Assembly: GCF_001481295.1 (NCBI RefSeq)
Contig: NZ_LOPS01000037.1
Location: 1-64,000, forward strand
Length of the DNA: 64,000 nucleotides
DNA from: Candidatus Methanomethylophilus sp. 1R26
GTDB lineage: Archaea; Thermoplasmatota; Thermoplasmata; Methanomassiliicoccales; Methanomethylophilaceae
Direction: 5' to 3'
A program made the translations under genes and the position numbers. Below the pieces are notes generated by a model. That model ran no database searches and was not told the DNA's origin. It saw only the letters and a program-made list of their open reading frames with translations. Below, piece by piece: positions 17,373-29,407 of this stretch; the first letter of the stretch is position 1; every line of letters begins with the position of its first letter.

Positions 17373-17792
17373 ATGGGACTGAGTGACAAGTTCAAAAGCG
17401 CTCTGAACAAGACCGTGGATAAGCTCGACGACACCATCGAACGCGCCGGCGAGGACGACAAGGCCCACATCGACAGGTACGTCAAGGACCTGGGGCTCTC
17501 GAACAAGACGAAGGACGCCGCCCAGGACCTCCTCGCCAAGGCCTCCGCGAAGGACGCCGACGGCAAGGAGCTCGTGTACAGCGGCAGGAACAGGGCCGGC
17601 GCCTGCGTCTACATCGCCGCCAAGCAGAACGGCGAAGCGAAATCCCTCGAGGACGTCGCCCGCGTAGCCCACACCGTCCAGTCCGAGCTCAGGAAGTACT
17701 GTCTCGACGTCAAGGACAAGCTGAAGATCGATGTCGAGATCGAGGCCGAGTCCTCCGCCGCGAAGACGGAAGAGAAGAAGGAGCGAGACTAA
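17373..17792 (+). CDS. Single-cyclin-fold TFB-like protein
   Basis: This 139-residue protein resembles one TFB cyclin repeat. YVKDLGLSNKTKDAAQDLLA, then GRNRAGACVYIAAKQNGEAK and SLEDVARVAHTVQSELRKY match the helix pattern and the GR-x3-G-x2-(A/V)YIAA signature. It has no zinc ribbon, B-finger or second repeat. The N-terminus is an amphipathic helix and the C-terminus is acidic/Lys-rich. GGAGGG lies before the ATG. It might modulate transcription by binding TBP, TFB or DNA, but that is inference. Cyclin folds are also found outside TFB. Confidence 0.65.
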   Translation: MGLSDKFKSALNKTVDKLDDTIERAGEDDKAHIDRYVKDLGLSNKTKDAAQDLLAKASAKDADGKELVYSGRNRAGACVYIAAKQNGEAKSLEDVARVAHTVQSELRKYCLDVKDKLKIDVEIEAESSAAKTEEKKERD

Positions 17793-17801
17793 ACCATTTC
17801 C

Positions 17802-17825
17802 CGGGGCCTTCGGGCCCTGTTTTTC
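17802..17825 (+). terminator. Terminator after the TFB-like gene
   Basis: A GGGCC/GGCCC stem with TTCG loop is followed by GTTTTTCT. Confidence 0.65.
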
Positions 17826-17845
17826 TCAGCCAAGAGGCATATCGC

Positions 17846-18466
17846 ATGAAGGGGGCGCCTGTGCGCATCATCGAACCGTCCGAGAGGACCGCTTTCGCGT
17901 ACCGCATAGAGGGAGGCATGGACGCCCGCGACTCGACGAGATCGAGGCCATGGACTCCGGGTACGTGACCGGCGAGAACTGGCCGTCGATCGTCTCGGAA
18001 TCGGTGGACGTCAGGCACCGCATGAGGTACATGCGCGGCCGCTCGCTCGGCTTCCGCTACCTGGGGACCGTGGATCCGGATTACTGGAGGTTCCTGCGGG
18101 GCATCGACCCCGACCTGCCGCCCATCGCAGCATGGATGTGCTCTGAGTTCTACCTCAACGGCACCGAGAGGGTGTCCGATATCCTGGATAACCTGGAGCA
18201 GGTCAACCCTCTGAGGTACCCCAAGCCGCGCGCGAACGGGACTTACCGCAGGAAAGTCCGGGACATGATGGAACGTTCCGCCGGGGGATGCGGGCCTCGG
18301 GCAGGTGGCGGGGGACGGCCTCCTTGACGACCTCGCCCTCGAGCGCGTGCCGGTGGGCAGGTTCGGATCCACGGAGATCGAGGAGATCGGCGGAGGGGCA
18401 TACTCGATGAGGTTGGTCCTCTCGGTTCGCTACATCGGCCGTCTGAAGCCGCCGGGGACGGTCTGA
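17846..18466 (+). CDS. Hypothetical protein, about 207 aa (two frameshifts)
   Basis: Three reading frames join into one protein if one base is restored near 17935 (GCGACCTCGACGAG) and one near 18290 in a G-run. The joined product starts MKGAPVRIIEPSERTAFAYR and continues through DSGYVTGENWPSIVSESVDV and RFLRGIDPDLPPIAAWMCSE to YSMRLVLSVRYIGRLKPPGT. The stop TGA lies 14 bases from the convergent endA stop, which supports these boundaries. No signal peptide or membrane segment is seen. I do not recognise the family. Confidence 0.6.
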
Positions 18467-18480
18467 CATCATACCCGCGG

Positions 18481-19526
18481 TCAAGGTTTGAACCATTTGA
18501 ACTGAAGGTAGCGACGACATCCCCGACCCTGCAGAAGAGGATCTCCTTCCTCACACCGCCCGAGAGGCGAACAGTCCTGGAAATCTCCGGCCACATGGCC
18601 ACCTTGGAATCCTGGAAAGCGTGGACGAGATAACGCGCATGGCATTCGTCCGGGGACCCCTCATAGACGCGGAAATGCGTCCCGTACTTGAACCCGGTCT
18701 TCACGATCAGCCCGCGGGACCGGAGGTCCTCGTAGGCCCTCAGGCGCAGCCCGAACTCGTTCTGGCTCTTGCGGCCGATGGACTTGATGTCATCGGCTGA
18801 GAGGACCTCCCCCTTGCGGTCGCGGACCGTCAGGCCGCCGTTCTTAACGAGATAGCATCCCTCGATAAGGGAGAGCTGCAGGACCCCCTGCATGCCCTTC
18901 CCATAGAATGAATCAGCATAGAGCGCAGCCCCCTGTTCCGTGTCGAAGACGAATATCCTGTCCCCGACGATAGTCCCGGATACCCCGGGAGCGGGCTTCC
19001 CGAGGACCTTCCCGCGGGGGTCCGTCTCCGACATCTTGTAGTAGGTAACGTCGCCCTCTTCGTCGACGACCCCGTAGAGGAGCTCCTTGCCGCGGTCCTT
19101 GGTCTGCTCCGCCTCGTCGGCGGAGAGACCGAAATCGACGGCATCCCTCTCCGATACTGCGCAGACGAGGTAAGCGGGAGACGCTGCCGACGGCTGCTCC
19201 CCGCGGGCGTAGACGCGGAGGTCGAAGCCGCCGGACTCGGGCTTCACGATGAACCCCCTCTCCCTGAGGTCTTTGTAAACCTGGTACTTGGCCACGAAAC
19301 CGGGAGTGTGCGCGGAGGCGTACTCGAAGAGCTTCGGGAAATCGACCTTCCTCTTCCCAGATACGACCTCCAGCCTCTCCGCCTGCACCAGGAAGGCGGC
19401 CTCGACCAGGTCGAGTTCGAGGAACCCTCCGCTCATCGGGTAGCCGAAGCAGCCCTTGGAGTAGGTCTGGCTCGCTTCCCTGACGTCGCGGATGAAAACA
19501 GAACACCCTTCGAGAACGCCCGGCAT
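18481..19526 (-). CDS. endA: tRNA-splicing endonuclease EndA, duplicated form (one frameshift)
   Basis: EndA cuts bulge-helix-bulge introns of pre-tRNA. Two tandem EndA units are visible. The N-terminal one (to about residue 170) is degenerate and lacks the catalytic His. The C-terminal one carries Tyr and His in FKYGTHFRVYEG and Lys in SGGVRKEILF. This is the homodimeric duplicated type. The frame is lost near 18516. Adding one base restores the typical end RRYLQFKWFKP and a TGA at 18481-18483. Without the repair the frame runs on into the convergent gene. Confidence 0.9.
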
Positions 19527-19692
19527 GATGCGGCCCCATGATGTCCGGCGGATAAAGTTTGTTCGATTGAAGTCTCGGACAATCGCCTGAACAGCCTGTT
19601 ATGAACGATCGCGGCCATCGGATGCGTATGGAATATGCATCCGCTTTCCCGGAAGGAATGGAACCGGGAGGGGAAACCCCTCCCGAAAAGTA

Positions 19693-21017
19693 TCACTCCA
19701 TCCCAGACTTCGGGAGGGTCCCCTCGAGGGCCTGCTCATAGCCGTAAAGGTCGAGGAGGCCGTGCCCGGAGAGGTTGAAGACGATGGTCTTGGCCTCGTT
19801 CTTCTCCTTGCATTCGAGCGCCTTGTCGATGGCGCACTTGACCGCATGGCAGGATTCCGGCGCGGGGATGATGCCCTCGGTCCTGGCGAAGGTTATGCCG
19901 GCCGCGAAGGTCTCGGTCTGGTCGTAAGATACCGCGGAGATCCTGTGCTGGTCGAAGGCCGCGGAGACCAGCGGCGACATGCCGTGGTACCTCAGGCCGC
20001 CGGCGTGGATCGCGGGCGGGATGTACTGGCTGCCCAGGGTGTACATCATCATCATGGGGGTCAGGCCGGCGGTGTCCCCGTAGTCGTACTTGAACTCCCC
20101 GCGGGTGAGGGACGGGGCCGCTTTGGGTTCGACGGCGATGATCTCGCAGTCCTTGTGCTTGCCCTGCATCTTCTCGCGCAGGAACGGGAAGGTGAAACCG
20201 GCGAAGTTGCTTCCGCCGCCGACGCAGGCGATCATGTAGTCCGGCTCGATCTCGCCGATGGCGAACTGCTGCAGGGCCTCCTCGCCGATGACGGTCTGGT
20301 GGAGCATGACATGGTTCATGACGCTGCCCAGGGCATAGCAGGTGTGCTCGTCCTTGGCGGCCATCTCGCAGGCCTCGGAGATGGCGATGCCCAGGGACCC
20401 GGAGGTCTCGGGGTGCTCCTTGAGGACCTTCCTCCCGAACTCGGTATACTCCGAGGGAGAAGCGTAGACCGTCGCGCCGTAGGTGTTGATGATGGTCTTT
20501 CTCAGCGGTTTCGCCATGTAGCTCCCTTTCACCATGAAGATGGTGCTCTTGATGTCGAAGAGGTTGGACACCATGGCGAGGGCGGTCCCCCACTGGCCCG
20601 CACCGGTCTCGGTGGTGAGGGTGTGTATCCCCGACTCGGCATTGTAATATGCCTGAGCGAGGGCAGTGTTCCCCTTGTGGGACCCCAGAGGGCTCATGTC
20701 CTCTCTTTTGAAGTAAATCTTAGCAGGAGTCTTGAGGTATTTCTCCAGCCGGTATGCGCGCTGGAGGGGGGAGGGGCGGTTGAGGGAGATCAGGCGTCCC
20801 TTACCTCCTCAGGGATGTCGATGTACCTCTCCTTGGAGAGCTCCTGCTTGATGATGGGGTCGCAGAAGATCGCTTTGAACTCCTCGGCCTTGACCGGTTC
20901 TTTCGTGACCGGGTTGATCATCGGCTTGAGGTTTGGCAGGTCCGCTGCCATGTTGTACCATTTCTTCGGGATGTCCTCAGGATTGAGGCCGATTCTCGCG
21001 TCCTTGGGAATTGCCAT
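19693..21017 (-). CDS. trpB2: Tryptophan synthase beta-like protein TrpB2 (one frameshift)
   Basis: TrpB2 is a PLP enzyme converting indole and serine to tryptophan. The TrpB2-type N-terminus contains [20 protein letters not shown]. After repair of one missing C near 20793 the frame runs [20 protein letters not shown] into [18 protein letters not shown], with the PLP lysine in [21 protein letters not shown] and [11 protein letters not shown] follow. Repaired length is about 441 residues. No trpA or other trp gene is nearby, consistent with the unlinked TrpB2 class. Confidence 0.93.
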
Positions 21018-21347
21018 GGTGCACCCGAGTGCGCTGATTATGTTTAATGATTCGCCTCAAAACTGCAATAGTGTATGTAAACATACATCAAAGTACTGAT
21101 GTTCATCTCATCGTATCGGAAAGGCAGGAAGGCACGGACGTCCGCGGAGAACGGACGGCGGCCCGGAGACCGGACCCTGCAAAAATCCCATTATAATGAA
21201 CTAAAATGGTTATTTGTTATCGTTTTCAATCATTTATGAACAGAAGAAGAACCGGAAATAAACAAAGTTATTTATAGAAGTTCTGTACTATACAACCATT
21301 AGTTGTAAACCGAGAGAGAACAACTAGGAACAGAGCGAGTGATTGAA
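21018..21347. promoter_or_regulatory. Divergent promoter region of trpB2 and the regulator-cdc48 operon
   Basis: TGTATGT and ACATACA (21072-21087) form a perfect inverted repeat about 55 bases upstream of trpB2, a candidate operator. On the plus side a TATA box (TTATTTATAGAAG, about 21268-21280) is followed by ACAAC-CATTA-GTTGT (about 21292-21306), a short inverted repeat just before the regulator gene. No gene lies in between. Confidence 0.5.
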
Positions 21348-21989
21348 ATGGCCGACATGGACACCATCCTTTCCATCGTGGAGAACCCGACCCGGAGGAA
21401 GATACTTCAGGCTGTGGTCAGGGAACCCCATTACCCCCTGCAGCTTTCCAAAGAACTTGGAATAAGCCAGCAGGCGGTCGTGAAGAACCTCAACCTGATG
21501 GAGAGGGAAGGCCTCGTCGAGAGCTATCATCAGAGCAGCGACAGAGGGCCGGACAGGATCTTCTACAGACCCAGTTCGGAATTCAGCATCACCATAGACA
21601 TGCGCAACAGCATGTTCGAGGTGAGGATGATCCCGACCGGGAACACGAAGAGCCAGGCATCAAAGGATAAGGCCCCTGCTCAGCCGGCGAAGACTCATGA
21701 CGAGAGGCGCCTGGAATCGGTCCGTGCGGACATCTCGGCCATCGACAGGCAGCTCAACGAGTTCGACAGGAAAAGGTGCCAGCTGGTCCAGCAGAGGAAC
21801 GACCTCATAGATTCGTTCCTGGCCGAGACCGACATACGGAACCTCGACTACGAGCACCGGCAGCTGCTCTACGATATGCTGAACAGGCCTAACTGGAGCG
21901 CCGGGGACATCTCCCGGAACCTCGGTTTCAATGAGAGCACAGTGTCCGAGATGATCTCGGACATCATGAAAATGGTAAGAATGGAGTGA
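21348..21989 (+). CDS. Winged-helix transcriptional regulator (ArsR-like) with coiled coil
   Basis: The 213-residue protein opens with an ArsR-type winged helix (about 1-75): [20 protein letters not shown], recognition helix in [20 protein letters not shown], and a wing around [11 protein letters not shown] linker and a charged coiled coil ([20 protein letters not shown]) follow, then a second HTH-like C-terminal segment. ATG 21348 is preceded by GAGTGATTGAA, the same ribosome-binding context as the following cdc48 gene. Only five bases separate them, so the regulator and Cdc48 are made together. Confidence 0.85.
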   Translation: MADMDTILSIVENPTRRKILQAVVREPHYPLQLSKELGISQQAVVKNLNLMEREGLVESYHQSSDRGPDRIFYRPSSEFSITIDMRNSMFEVRMIPTGNTKSQASKDKAPAQPAKTHDERRLESVRADISAIDRQLNEFDRKRCQLVQQRNDLIDSFLAETDIRNLDYEHRQLLYDMLNRPNWSAGDISRNLGFNESTVSEMISDIMKMVRME

Positions 21990-21994
21990 TTGAA

Positions 21995-24185
<2,191 letters not shown>

Positions 24186-24203
24186 ACAATTTAAAACAGC
24201 CCC

Positions 24204-24223
24204 GGCCCCCTGTGCAGGGGGGC
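24204..24223 (+). terminator. Hairpin after cdc48
   Basis: GGCCCCC and GGGGGCC arms with a TGTGCA loop. No clear T-run follows, so termination is uncertain. Confidence 0.4.
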
Positions 24224-24266
24224 CAAGACATCAGAATACCCAGACAGGAGAATTGAGGTGATTAGA

Positions 24267-24785
24267 ATGACAGACTATGATGACAATATGAATGACATGT
24301 GGGCTGACTTCGGCCGCCTCTTCGAGAACGACTTCGAGGACATGAACAGAAGGCTCAACAGGATGTTCGACTCCCTGAAGAGCGCCCCCGGCGTCAAGAC
24401 CTACGGGTACACGATGTACCAGGGGCCCGACGGGGTGCCCCACTACCAGGAGTTCGGCAACACCTCCGGGGACCGCGGGCTGATCGGCAGCACGCCCTTC
24501 GGAATGATAGCCGAGCCTCTCACCGACGTCGTAGAGGACAACGGGGTGGTACGCGCCACTGCGGAGATCCCCGGCGTCGACAAGAAGGACATCAAGCTCG
24601 ACGGGACCGCGAACAGCCTGACTATATCGGTGGACACCCCCAAGAGGAAGTTCACCAAGACCCTCGCCATGCCGTGCGACGTGGACATCGCGTCCGCGAA
24701 GGCGACGTACAACAACGGCATCCTGGAGGTCGAGCTCAAGCCGGTGAAGCCGGCGGAGATCACGCGGCATATCGAAGTCCAGTGA
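24267..24785 (+). CDS. hsp20: Small heat-shock protein Hsp20
   Basis: The 172-residue protein has an acidic, Met-rich N-terminal arm (DYDDNMNDMWADFGRLFEND) and an alpha-crystallin domain (about 90-172): VRATAEIPGVDKKDIKLDG, then ATYNNGILEVELKPV. It is an ATP-independent holdase. The start ATG has GAGGTGATTAGA upstream. It follows cdc48, another protein-quality gene, with a hairpin between them. Confidence 0.93.
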   Translation: MTDYDDNMNDMWADFGRLFENDFEDMNRRLNRMFDSLKSAPGVKTYGYTMYQGPDGVPHYQEFGNTSGDRGLIGSTPFGMIAEPLTDVVEDNGVVRATAEIPGVDKKDIKLDGTANSLTISVDTPKRKFTKTLAMPCDVDIASAKATYNNGILEVELKPVKPAEITRHIEVQ

Positions 24786-24792
24786 TCGCAGT

Positions 24793-24816
24793 CGGGGCCC
24801 GAATAAGGCCCCGTTT
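24793..24816 (+). terminator. Terminator of hsp20
   Basis: CGGGGCC and GGCCCCG arms enclose CGAATAA and are followed by TTT. Confidence 0.55.
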
Positions 24817-24913
24817 AATGCCGGGAAGGCGGCCGTCCGTACCTCCATCGGCCGCCCCCGTTCCCCAGGCTCCCGGCATCATTGTTTTATTGCCGCATCT
24901 GCGTCAAGGACGC

Positions 24914-25335
24914 GTGCTCGGCATCAGAAGGAACAAGGACCAATCGCAGTGCCCTGCAGACCAAGGTTTCACGGTCCCGGGGCTGGTTTCCCTCTCCAGG
25001 CAGGAATATTCGGACAGCAGCGGGCGCCATGTGCGCTACCGCATGCGGATATCATCGGTCAGCGGCACGACCAACGACCGTCCGGGCTCCGCCAGGGCGA
25101 TCCTCGGCGGGGACCTCGTCATGGTCGACATGGTCCTCCAGAGGTCCGGCCGCCTGGGTATCATGATCGACATCTCCCCCGGCGCGTCCGCATAACCTCC
25201 GATTCGATGCTCAAGAGCATAGCGGAGACCGTCCCGCTCCCGGTCAGGGTGCGGCCGGAGCCCGTGTCCCTGAGGATCGCCGAGGGCACGCTGTCCCTCG
25301 CTCTCAGAGCGGAAGGGCCCCTGGATCAACAATGA
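24914..25335 (+). CDS. Hypothetical protein, about 140 aa (GTG start, one frameshift)
   Basis: A GTG-initiated frame (VLGIRRNKDQSQCPADQGFT) lies 25 bases after a TATA-like TGTTTTATTG, and might be leaderless. It runs through ILGGDLVMVDMVLQRSGRLG to a TAA near 25195. One restored base there continues it as ITSDSMLKSIAETVPLPVRV to a TGA at 25333. Codon use is typical. I do not recognise the family. The evidence is weaker than for the neighbours. Confidence 0.45.
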
Positions 25336-25387
25336 ACCTCTCCGACTGAACAATCGCTTTATAGAAGGATAAACATCGTTTTATATC

Positions 25388-26344
25388 ATGAACAGAGAGG
25401 ACATGATCAACACGACGCGCGCCATCCTGGCGAAGGCCGGGTTCGACGTGTCGTCCGCAATCAGCATCAGGAGCATCTGCTTCGACGTAGTCGGACGCAG
25501 GGGCAGCACCCTCCTGATCATCAAGGTCCTCAGCAACGTCGACGCGTTCTCCCGCGAGAACGCGAACGAGATGAAGATCATGTCGAACGCTCTCGACGCC
25601 TCCCCCATGATCATCGGGGAGACCTCCAGCTCGGGGAAGCTGGAGAAGGGCATCATCTACACGAGGTTCAAGATCCCCATCATCTCCAACGAGACCCTCG
25701 CGGACCAGCTCCTCGAGGAGGTGCCCCCGTTTATATTCGCCGCCCCCGGCGGGCTGTACGTGAAGATAGACAGCGACACCCTGAGGGAGCTGCGCGAGGA
25801 GCGGGGCATATCCCTGGGGACCCTGGCCGAGACCGCCGGAGTGTCCAGGCGCACGATCCAGATGTACGAGAACGGGATGGGCGCCATGATCGATGCGGCC
25901 CTCCGCCTGGAGGAGTTCCTCGGCACCGACATCATCGAGCCTCTGGACCCCTTCACCTACGCCAAGGACGAGAAGGTCGAGGCCAAGGAGGTCAAGGGGA
26001 CCGGCAGCAAGACCGGTTCCGACCAGCTCGACCGGCTCGTCAACATCGGGTTCTCCATCACCCCGATCGTCAGGGGGCCGTTCGATGCCATCACCCGCGA
26101 CTCGGACAGCAACACCGTCCTCCTCACGGGCGTCGGCGACGAAGAGAGCAAGCTGATCCAGAAGGCCCTTATCGTGTCGGAGCTCTCGAACCTCTCGCAC
26201 AGGCATTCGGTCGTCATCGTCCGCAAGAAGCCGGAGCACGAGAGGATCCGCAGCACCGCCCTGGTCACCGACGACGAGCTCAAGAAGATAGACGACAAGG
26301 ACCAGCTGACCGACATCGTCCTCAGCCGGAGCACCAAGAAATGA
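25388..26344 (+). CDS. Archaeal HTH-type transcriptional regulator (COG1395)
   Basis: This 318-residue protein has an N-terminal region resembling a nuclease-like alpha/beta fold (SIRSICFDVVGRRGSTLLII), a central XRE-type helix-turn-helix (about 140-190, LREERGISLGTLAETAGVSR and TIQMYENG) and a C-terminal domain. The architecture is conserved in euryarchaea but its targets are unknown. A TATA box (GCTTTATAGAAGG) lies about 35 bases upstream. The next gene overlaps its stop by four bases (ATGA). Confidence 0.88.
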   Translation: MNREDMINTTRAILAKAGFDVSSAISIRSICFDVVGRRGSTLLIIKVLSNVDAFSRENANEMKIMSNALDASPMIIGETSSSGKLEKGIIYTRFKIPIISNETLADQLLEEVPPFIFAAPGGLYVKIDSDTLRELREERGISLGTLAETAGVSRRTIQMYENGMGAMIDAALRLEEFLGTDIIEPLDPFTYAKDEKVEAKEVKGTGSKTGSDQLDRLVNIGFSITPIVRGPFDAITRDSDSNTVLLTGVGDEESKLIQKALIVSELSNLSHRHSVVIVRKKPEHERIRSTALVTDDELKKIDDKDQLTDIVLSRSTKK

Positions 26345-26976
26345 ACTCGCCTCTGCGCCTGAGCATCGGGAACTGCACGGTGGACGTCCTGCCTGTCGTC
26401 AACGGCCTCCTCTCCGAGGCCGATGTCGTCAGGGCCAACTACCCGGGGCATGAGGCATACGGGGCCTCGATGAGCATCGAAGGATTGGACGCCCTCGCCA
26501 AAAGGAAGGAGATCGGCACCGACGAGGTCCCGGTGTCCGAGCTCGACATCGTCTATGCGAAGAAGATGTCCCGCTTCGGGGAGATACAGGTGCCGTCGCC
26601 CGCCTTCTGCGAGCTCGTGGACCTCTGCAGGTCGGACGGCAAGACCGTTATCCCCCTCGACATGAGCGATTACGATTACGATACCGCGTACATGCAGTGC
26701 GTCAGGGTGACCGAGTTCACCTCCGAGCACCGCCTGGCCAAGAATGGGATGAAGAAGGCCATGGACGCCCCCGACCCGCACGCCCTCGCGGCCATGTGGG
26801 ACGACCACATCTCGTCCATAAGGGGATATTCGAAGCTCAGCCACAGGCGGGAGGAGCACATCGCCCGCGAGATCGCCGACACCGCGAACTACCGCAGGAG
26901 CCTGCTGGCCGTGGTGGAGACGGAACGCGCAGAAGGGGTCGTTTCCCTGCTGAGGTCCGATTATGGAGCAAAATAA
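26341..26976 (+). CDS. Hypothetical protein, possibly TraB-like
   Basis: This 211-residue protein starts MNSPLRLSIGNCTVDVLPVV and is translationally coupled to the COG1395 regulator. The C-terminal REEHIAREIADTANYRRSLL followed by AVVE is reminiscent of TraB/PrgY-family proteins, but the usual catalytic-type His and Gly residues are not evident, so this is a weak hint. No signal peptide is present. Its end overlaps the next gene by 14 bases. Confidence 0.7.
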   Translation: MNSPLRLSIGNCTVDVLPVVNGLLSEADVVRANYPGHEAYGASMSIEGLDALAKRKEIGTDEVPVSELDIVYAKKMSRFGEIQVPSPAFCELVDLCRSDGKTVIPLDMSDYDYDTAYMQCVRVTEFTSEHRLAKNGMKKAMDAPDPHALAAMWDDHISSIRGYSKLSHRREEHIAREIADTANYRRSLLAVVETERAEGVVSLLRSDYGAK

Positions 26977-28104
26977 CTGCAGATACTGCAATTATTATGC
27001 GTCCAAAGGCGCTAAATACTGCCCGAGATGCGGGAGGGATCTTTCCGGCATGAGCAGTTCCGGATGTCCCAGATGCGCCGATCAGGCGCGGCGGGCGCCA
27101 GATACTGCAGGTACTGCGGGAACTACCTCGGAGAAGGAAGAACACAGCCGTACCCGTCCGGGATGCAGGATGGGCCGGAGCACCCGTTCATGAGGGGCAC
27201 CGTCACCGCGGTGACCCTCCTTTTCATCCTGCTCTGCACGGCGTCCCTGATCGTCTACACCGTCCACGTAGGAGACGTCCTGGGCATAGCCGACCGCTAC
27301 TCGTACAGCATCTACGTCCCCCTCGGCCTCGTGAATGCCTTCTCGATCCCCCTCAGAGGGAACGCCTTCAGGGCGTACATCCTGATCGCCTACGTCTTAT
27401 TCGCCCTGTTCCTGGCATATGCGGTCATATCCTATCAGAGGACAGCCGGGAAGTACGGCACGTCGTCCGACCGCACGGAGCACAGCGGGCTCTCGGCCGC
27501 CGCTTCCTGCCTGAGCGTCTCCCTCTTCCTGTCGATAGTCTACCTCTTGCTCATGTCCTCGGCGGGAGCGGACGCGGACTCGTCATGGATGGACGATTTC
27601 CGCGTCTGGGACCTCAACGCCCTGCTGTTCATGGCCGGGCTGAACGAGGAGCTGGCGTTCAGGCTCGTATGGATCGGGATCCCGATGGCGCTGCTCGGGT
27701 TCCTGTGGAAGAAGGACCGCCGTTCCCTGCAGTACCTCATGGGCGGGTTCGGCATGTCCAAGGCGGCCCTGGTCTTCATCATAATATCATCGATCATATT
27801 CGGTCTGGCACATTACGACGGATGGGGCTGGGTGAAGATCATCGATGCCGCGGCCGGCGGGATCATCTTCGGATACCTGTACACGGAATACGGCCTTTAC
27901 GCAAGCGTGCTCGCCCATTTCCTGAACGATACGGTCACCGTCTTCGCAGGCGGCGTACTCGGAGAACTGGCACTCATGGCGGCAGGAGCCGTCATCCTCG
28001 TCTACTGGCTCGTGAAGCCTAACAAGGAGCTGCTCGACCTGAAGGGCATGCCGGACATGACGGAGAGCCTTCCCCCGATGAAGGACCAATGGGGAAGGCA
28101 CTGA
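26963..28104 (+). CDS. Double zinc-ribbon CPBP (CAAX-protease-like) membrane protein (one frameshift)
   Basis: Two zinc ribbons open the protein (CRYCNYYASKGAKYCPRCG, and a second ending ARYCRYCGNY). Roughly six membrane segments follow. The CPBP intramembrane protease motifs are present: GLNEELAFRL (EExxxR), FGLAHYDGW and VLAHFLNDT. One missing G near 27087 separates the ribbons. Repaired length is about 380 residues. CPBP enzymes cut prenylated or other membrane peptides, and the target here is unknown. Confidence 0.85.
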
Positions 28105-28124
28105 CCCAGATAAGCAAACCGGGA

Positions 28125-28894
28125 TCAGAACGCCTTGGTGATCATGTCCCTGAGGCGCTTCTGGGACTCCACGGCCGACTCCAGGTTCCTGGACTCGATG
28201 ATGTACCTTCCCTTGTAGAACGACAGCTTCTTCATGACCGCCGGGAAATCGATGGAACCGTCGCCGATGGTGAGGTGCTCGTCCCTCTTCCCGTTGTTGT
28301 CGTGGATGTGGACGTAACTATCCTGTCCCTGAAAGCATCGATCATGGCGTCCAGCTGGCCCGAGGTGTTGGCATGCCCGACGTCCAGGCATATCCCCAGG
28401 TCCGTCCCGGCCACGATCTCCTCGAGCTCCGACGCCTTCACGCCCAGCATAACCGGCACATCCGGCATGTTCTCGATGGCCAGGCGCACGCCGTACTCTG
28501 TCTGGGCGCGGTCGAGGAGGCGCATGGTATCCTTGGACGCCCGGATCGATTTCTCGCGCATGTCCGTCATGGCGAGGTTGACGATCCCCGGATGGACGGT
28601 TATGCATTGGGCCCCGAACTCCACGGCGGCCTCCATCTCCGACATGAACTCCATGCATGATGCTTCCCTCATGCGGTCGTTGAGGGCGGCGGCGTTGGTA
28701 TCCGCTATCGCCGAGTGAACGGTGAAGGTCATGCCGTTCGCCTCCCCTGTGCCCAGAAGGCCGGATATCTTCTGGACGGCGTGCTTGTACTCCGAGAATA
28801 TCTCCCAGTGGGAGAACTCCGCCGATATCTTGGCCAGGCAGGGCTGGAAATCCTCCTTGCCGAAGTCAGGGCAGGAAACTCCTATGACGGTCAG
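28125..28894 (-). CDS. Xylose isomerase-like TIM-barrel protein (AP endonuclease 2 / sugar epimerase family; one frameshift, CTG start)
   Basis: TIM-barrel metal-site motifs are visible: FTVHSAIADTN, ITVHPGIVN, LAIENMPDV, CLDVGHANTSG and VHIHDNNGKRDEH. These suggest a divalent-metal isomerase/epimerase or endonuclease IV-like fold. One missing G near 28325 breaks the frame before VHIHD. Conserved-looking sequence (GVSCPDFGKEDFQPCLAKIS) extends upstream of the first ATG to about 28890 with no ATG or GTG. A CTG forms CTGA with the previous stop, so I place the start there. Confidence 0.78.
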
Positions 28895-29283
28895 CAGCTC
28901 ACCTCCTCACCGTTGACGGTAACAGGCGCCACCCGGTCGATGAGCGCATCGAGGTCCTCGTCCTCCACCGTGACGTCGATGGTGCCGAGGACGGTGCGAT
29001 AGTCCACGAAGGACACCTTGCCGACGGTGGCGACCTGCTTGTTCAGCCTGATGGTCGCAACGGTATGCCCCCTGCGCTCGCCTTTGAGGAACTGGGAACG
29101 GGCGGTATCGAGGATCCTCTGCTCGCGGATCTTCTGGGAGAAGCGCACCAGGTCGGCAGGGCCCGAGAGGACCCCGTCGGCGAGGGCCAGCTCGGCCGTG
29201 GGGAAGAGGTTGAGCACAGCGGCCCTGACCTTATCAGGGTCCTCGCTCGGATAGACAGGGCAGGATACCGTCACTCTAGCCAT
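28891..29283 (-). CDS. Archaeal RNA-binding protein (COG1325)
   Basis: This 130-residue protein has the COG1325/PF01877 pattern: VTVSCPVYPSEDPDKVRAAV at the N-terminus, then RFSQKIREQRILDTARSQFL and IRLNKQVATVGKVSFVD. The family is thought to bind RNA through an L5-like fold. Its exact role is not settled. It is the upstream partner of the TIM-barrel gene. Confidence 0.9.
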   Translation of the reverse strand: MARVTVSCPVYPSEDPDKVRAAVLNLFPTAELALADGVLSGPADLVRFSQKIREQRILDTARSQFLKGERRGHTVATIRLNKQVATVGKVSFVDYRTVLGTIDVTVEDEDLDALIDRVAPVTVNGEEVSC

Positions 29284-29407
29284 GGTCTCGGAATCGGCGG
29301 GCAGGTATTAATTGGATTTGCAGAATAAGTGCCAGAATCAGCCCGCTGCAATGTTCCGCTGGTCGCAACCCCATCACTATATAACCCCGTTGCGATAGCC
29401 TCGGTCA

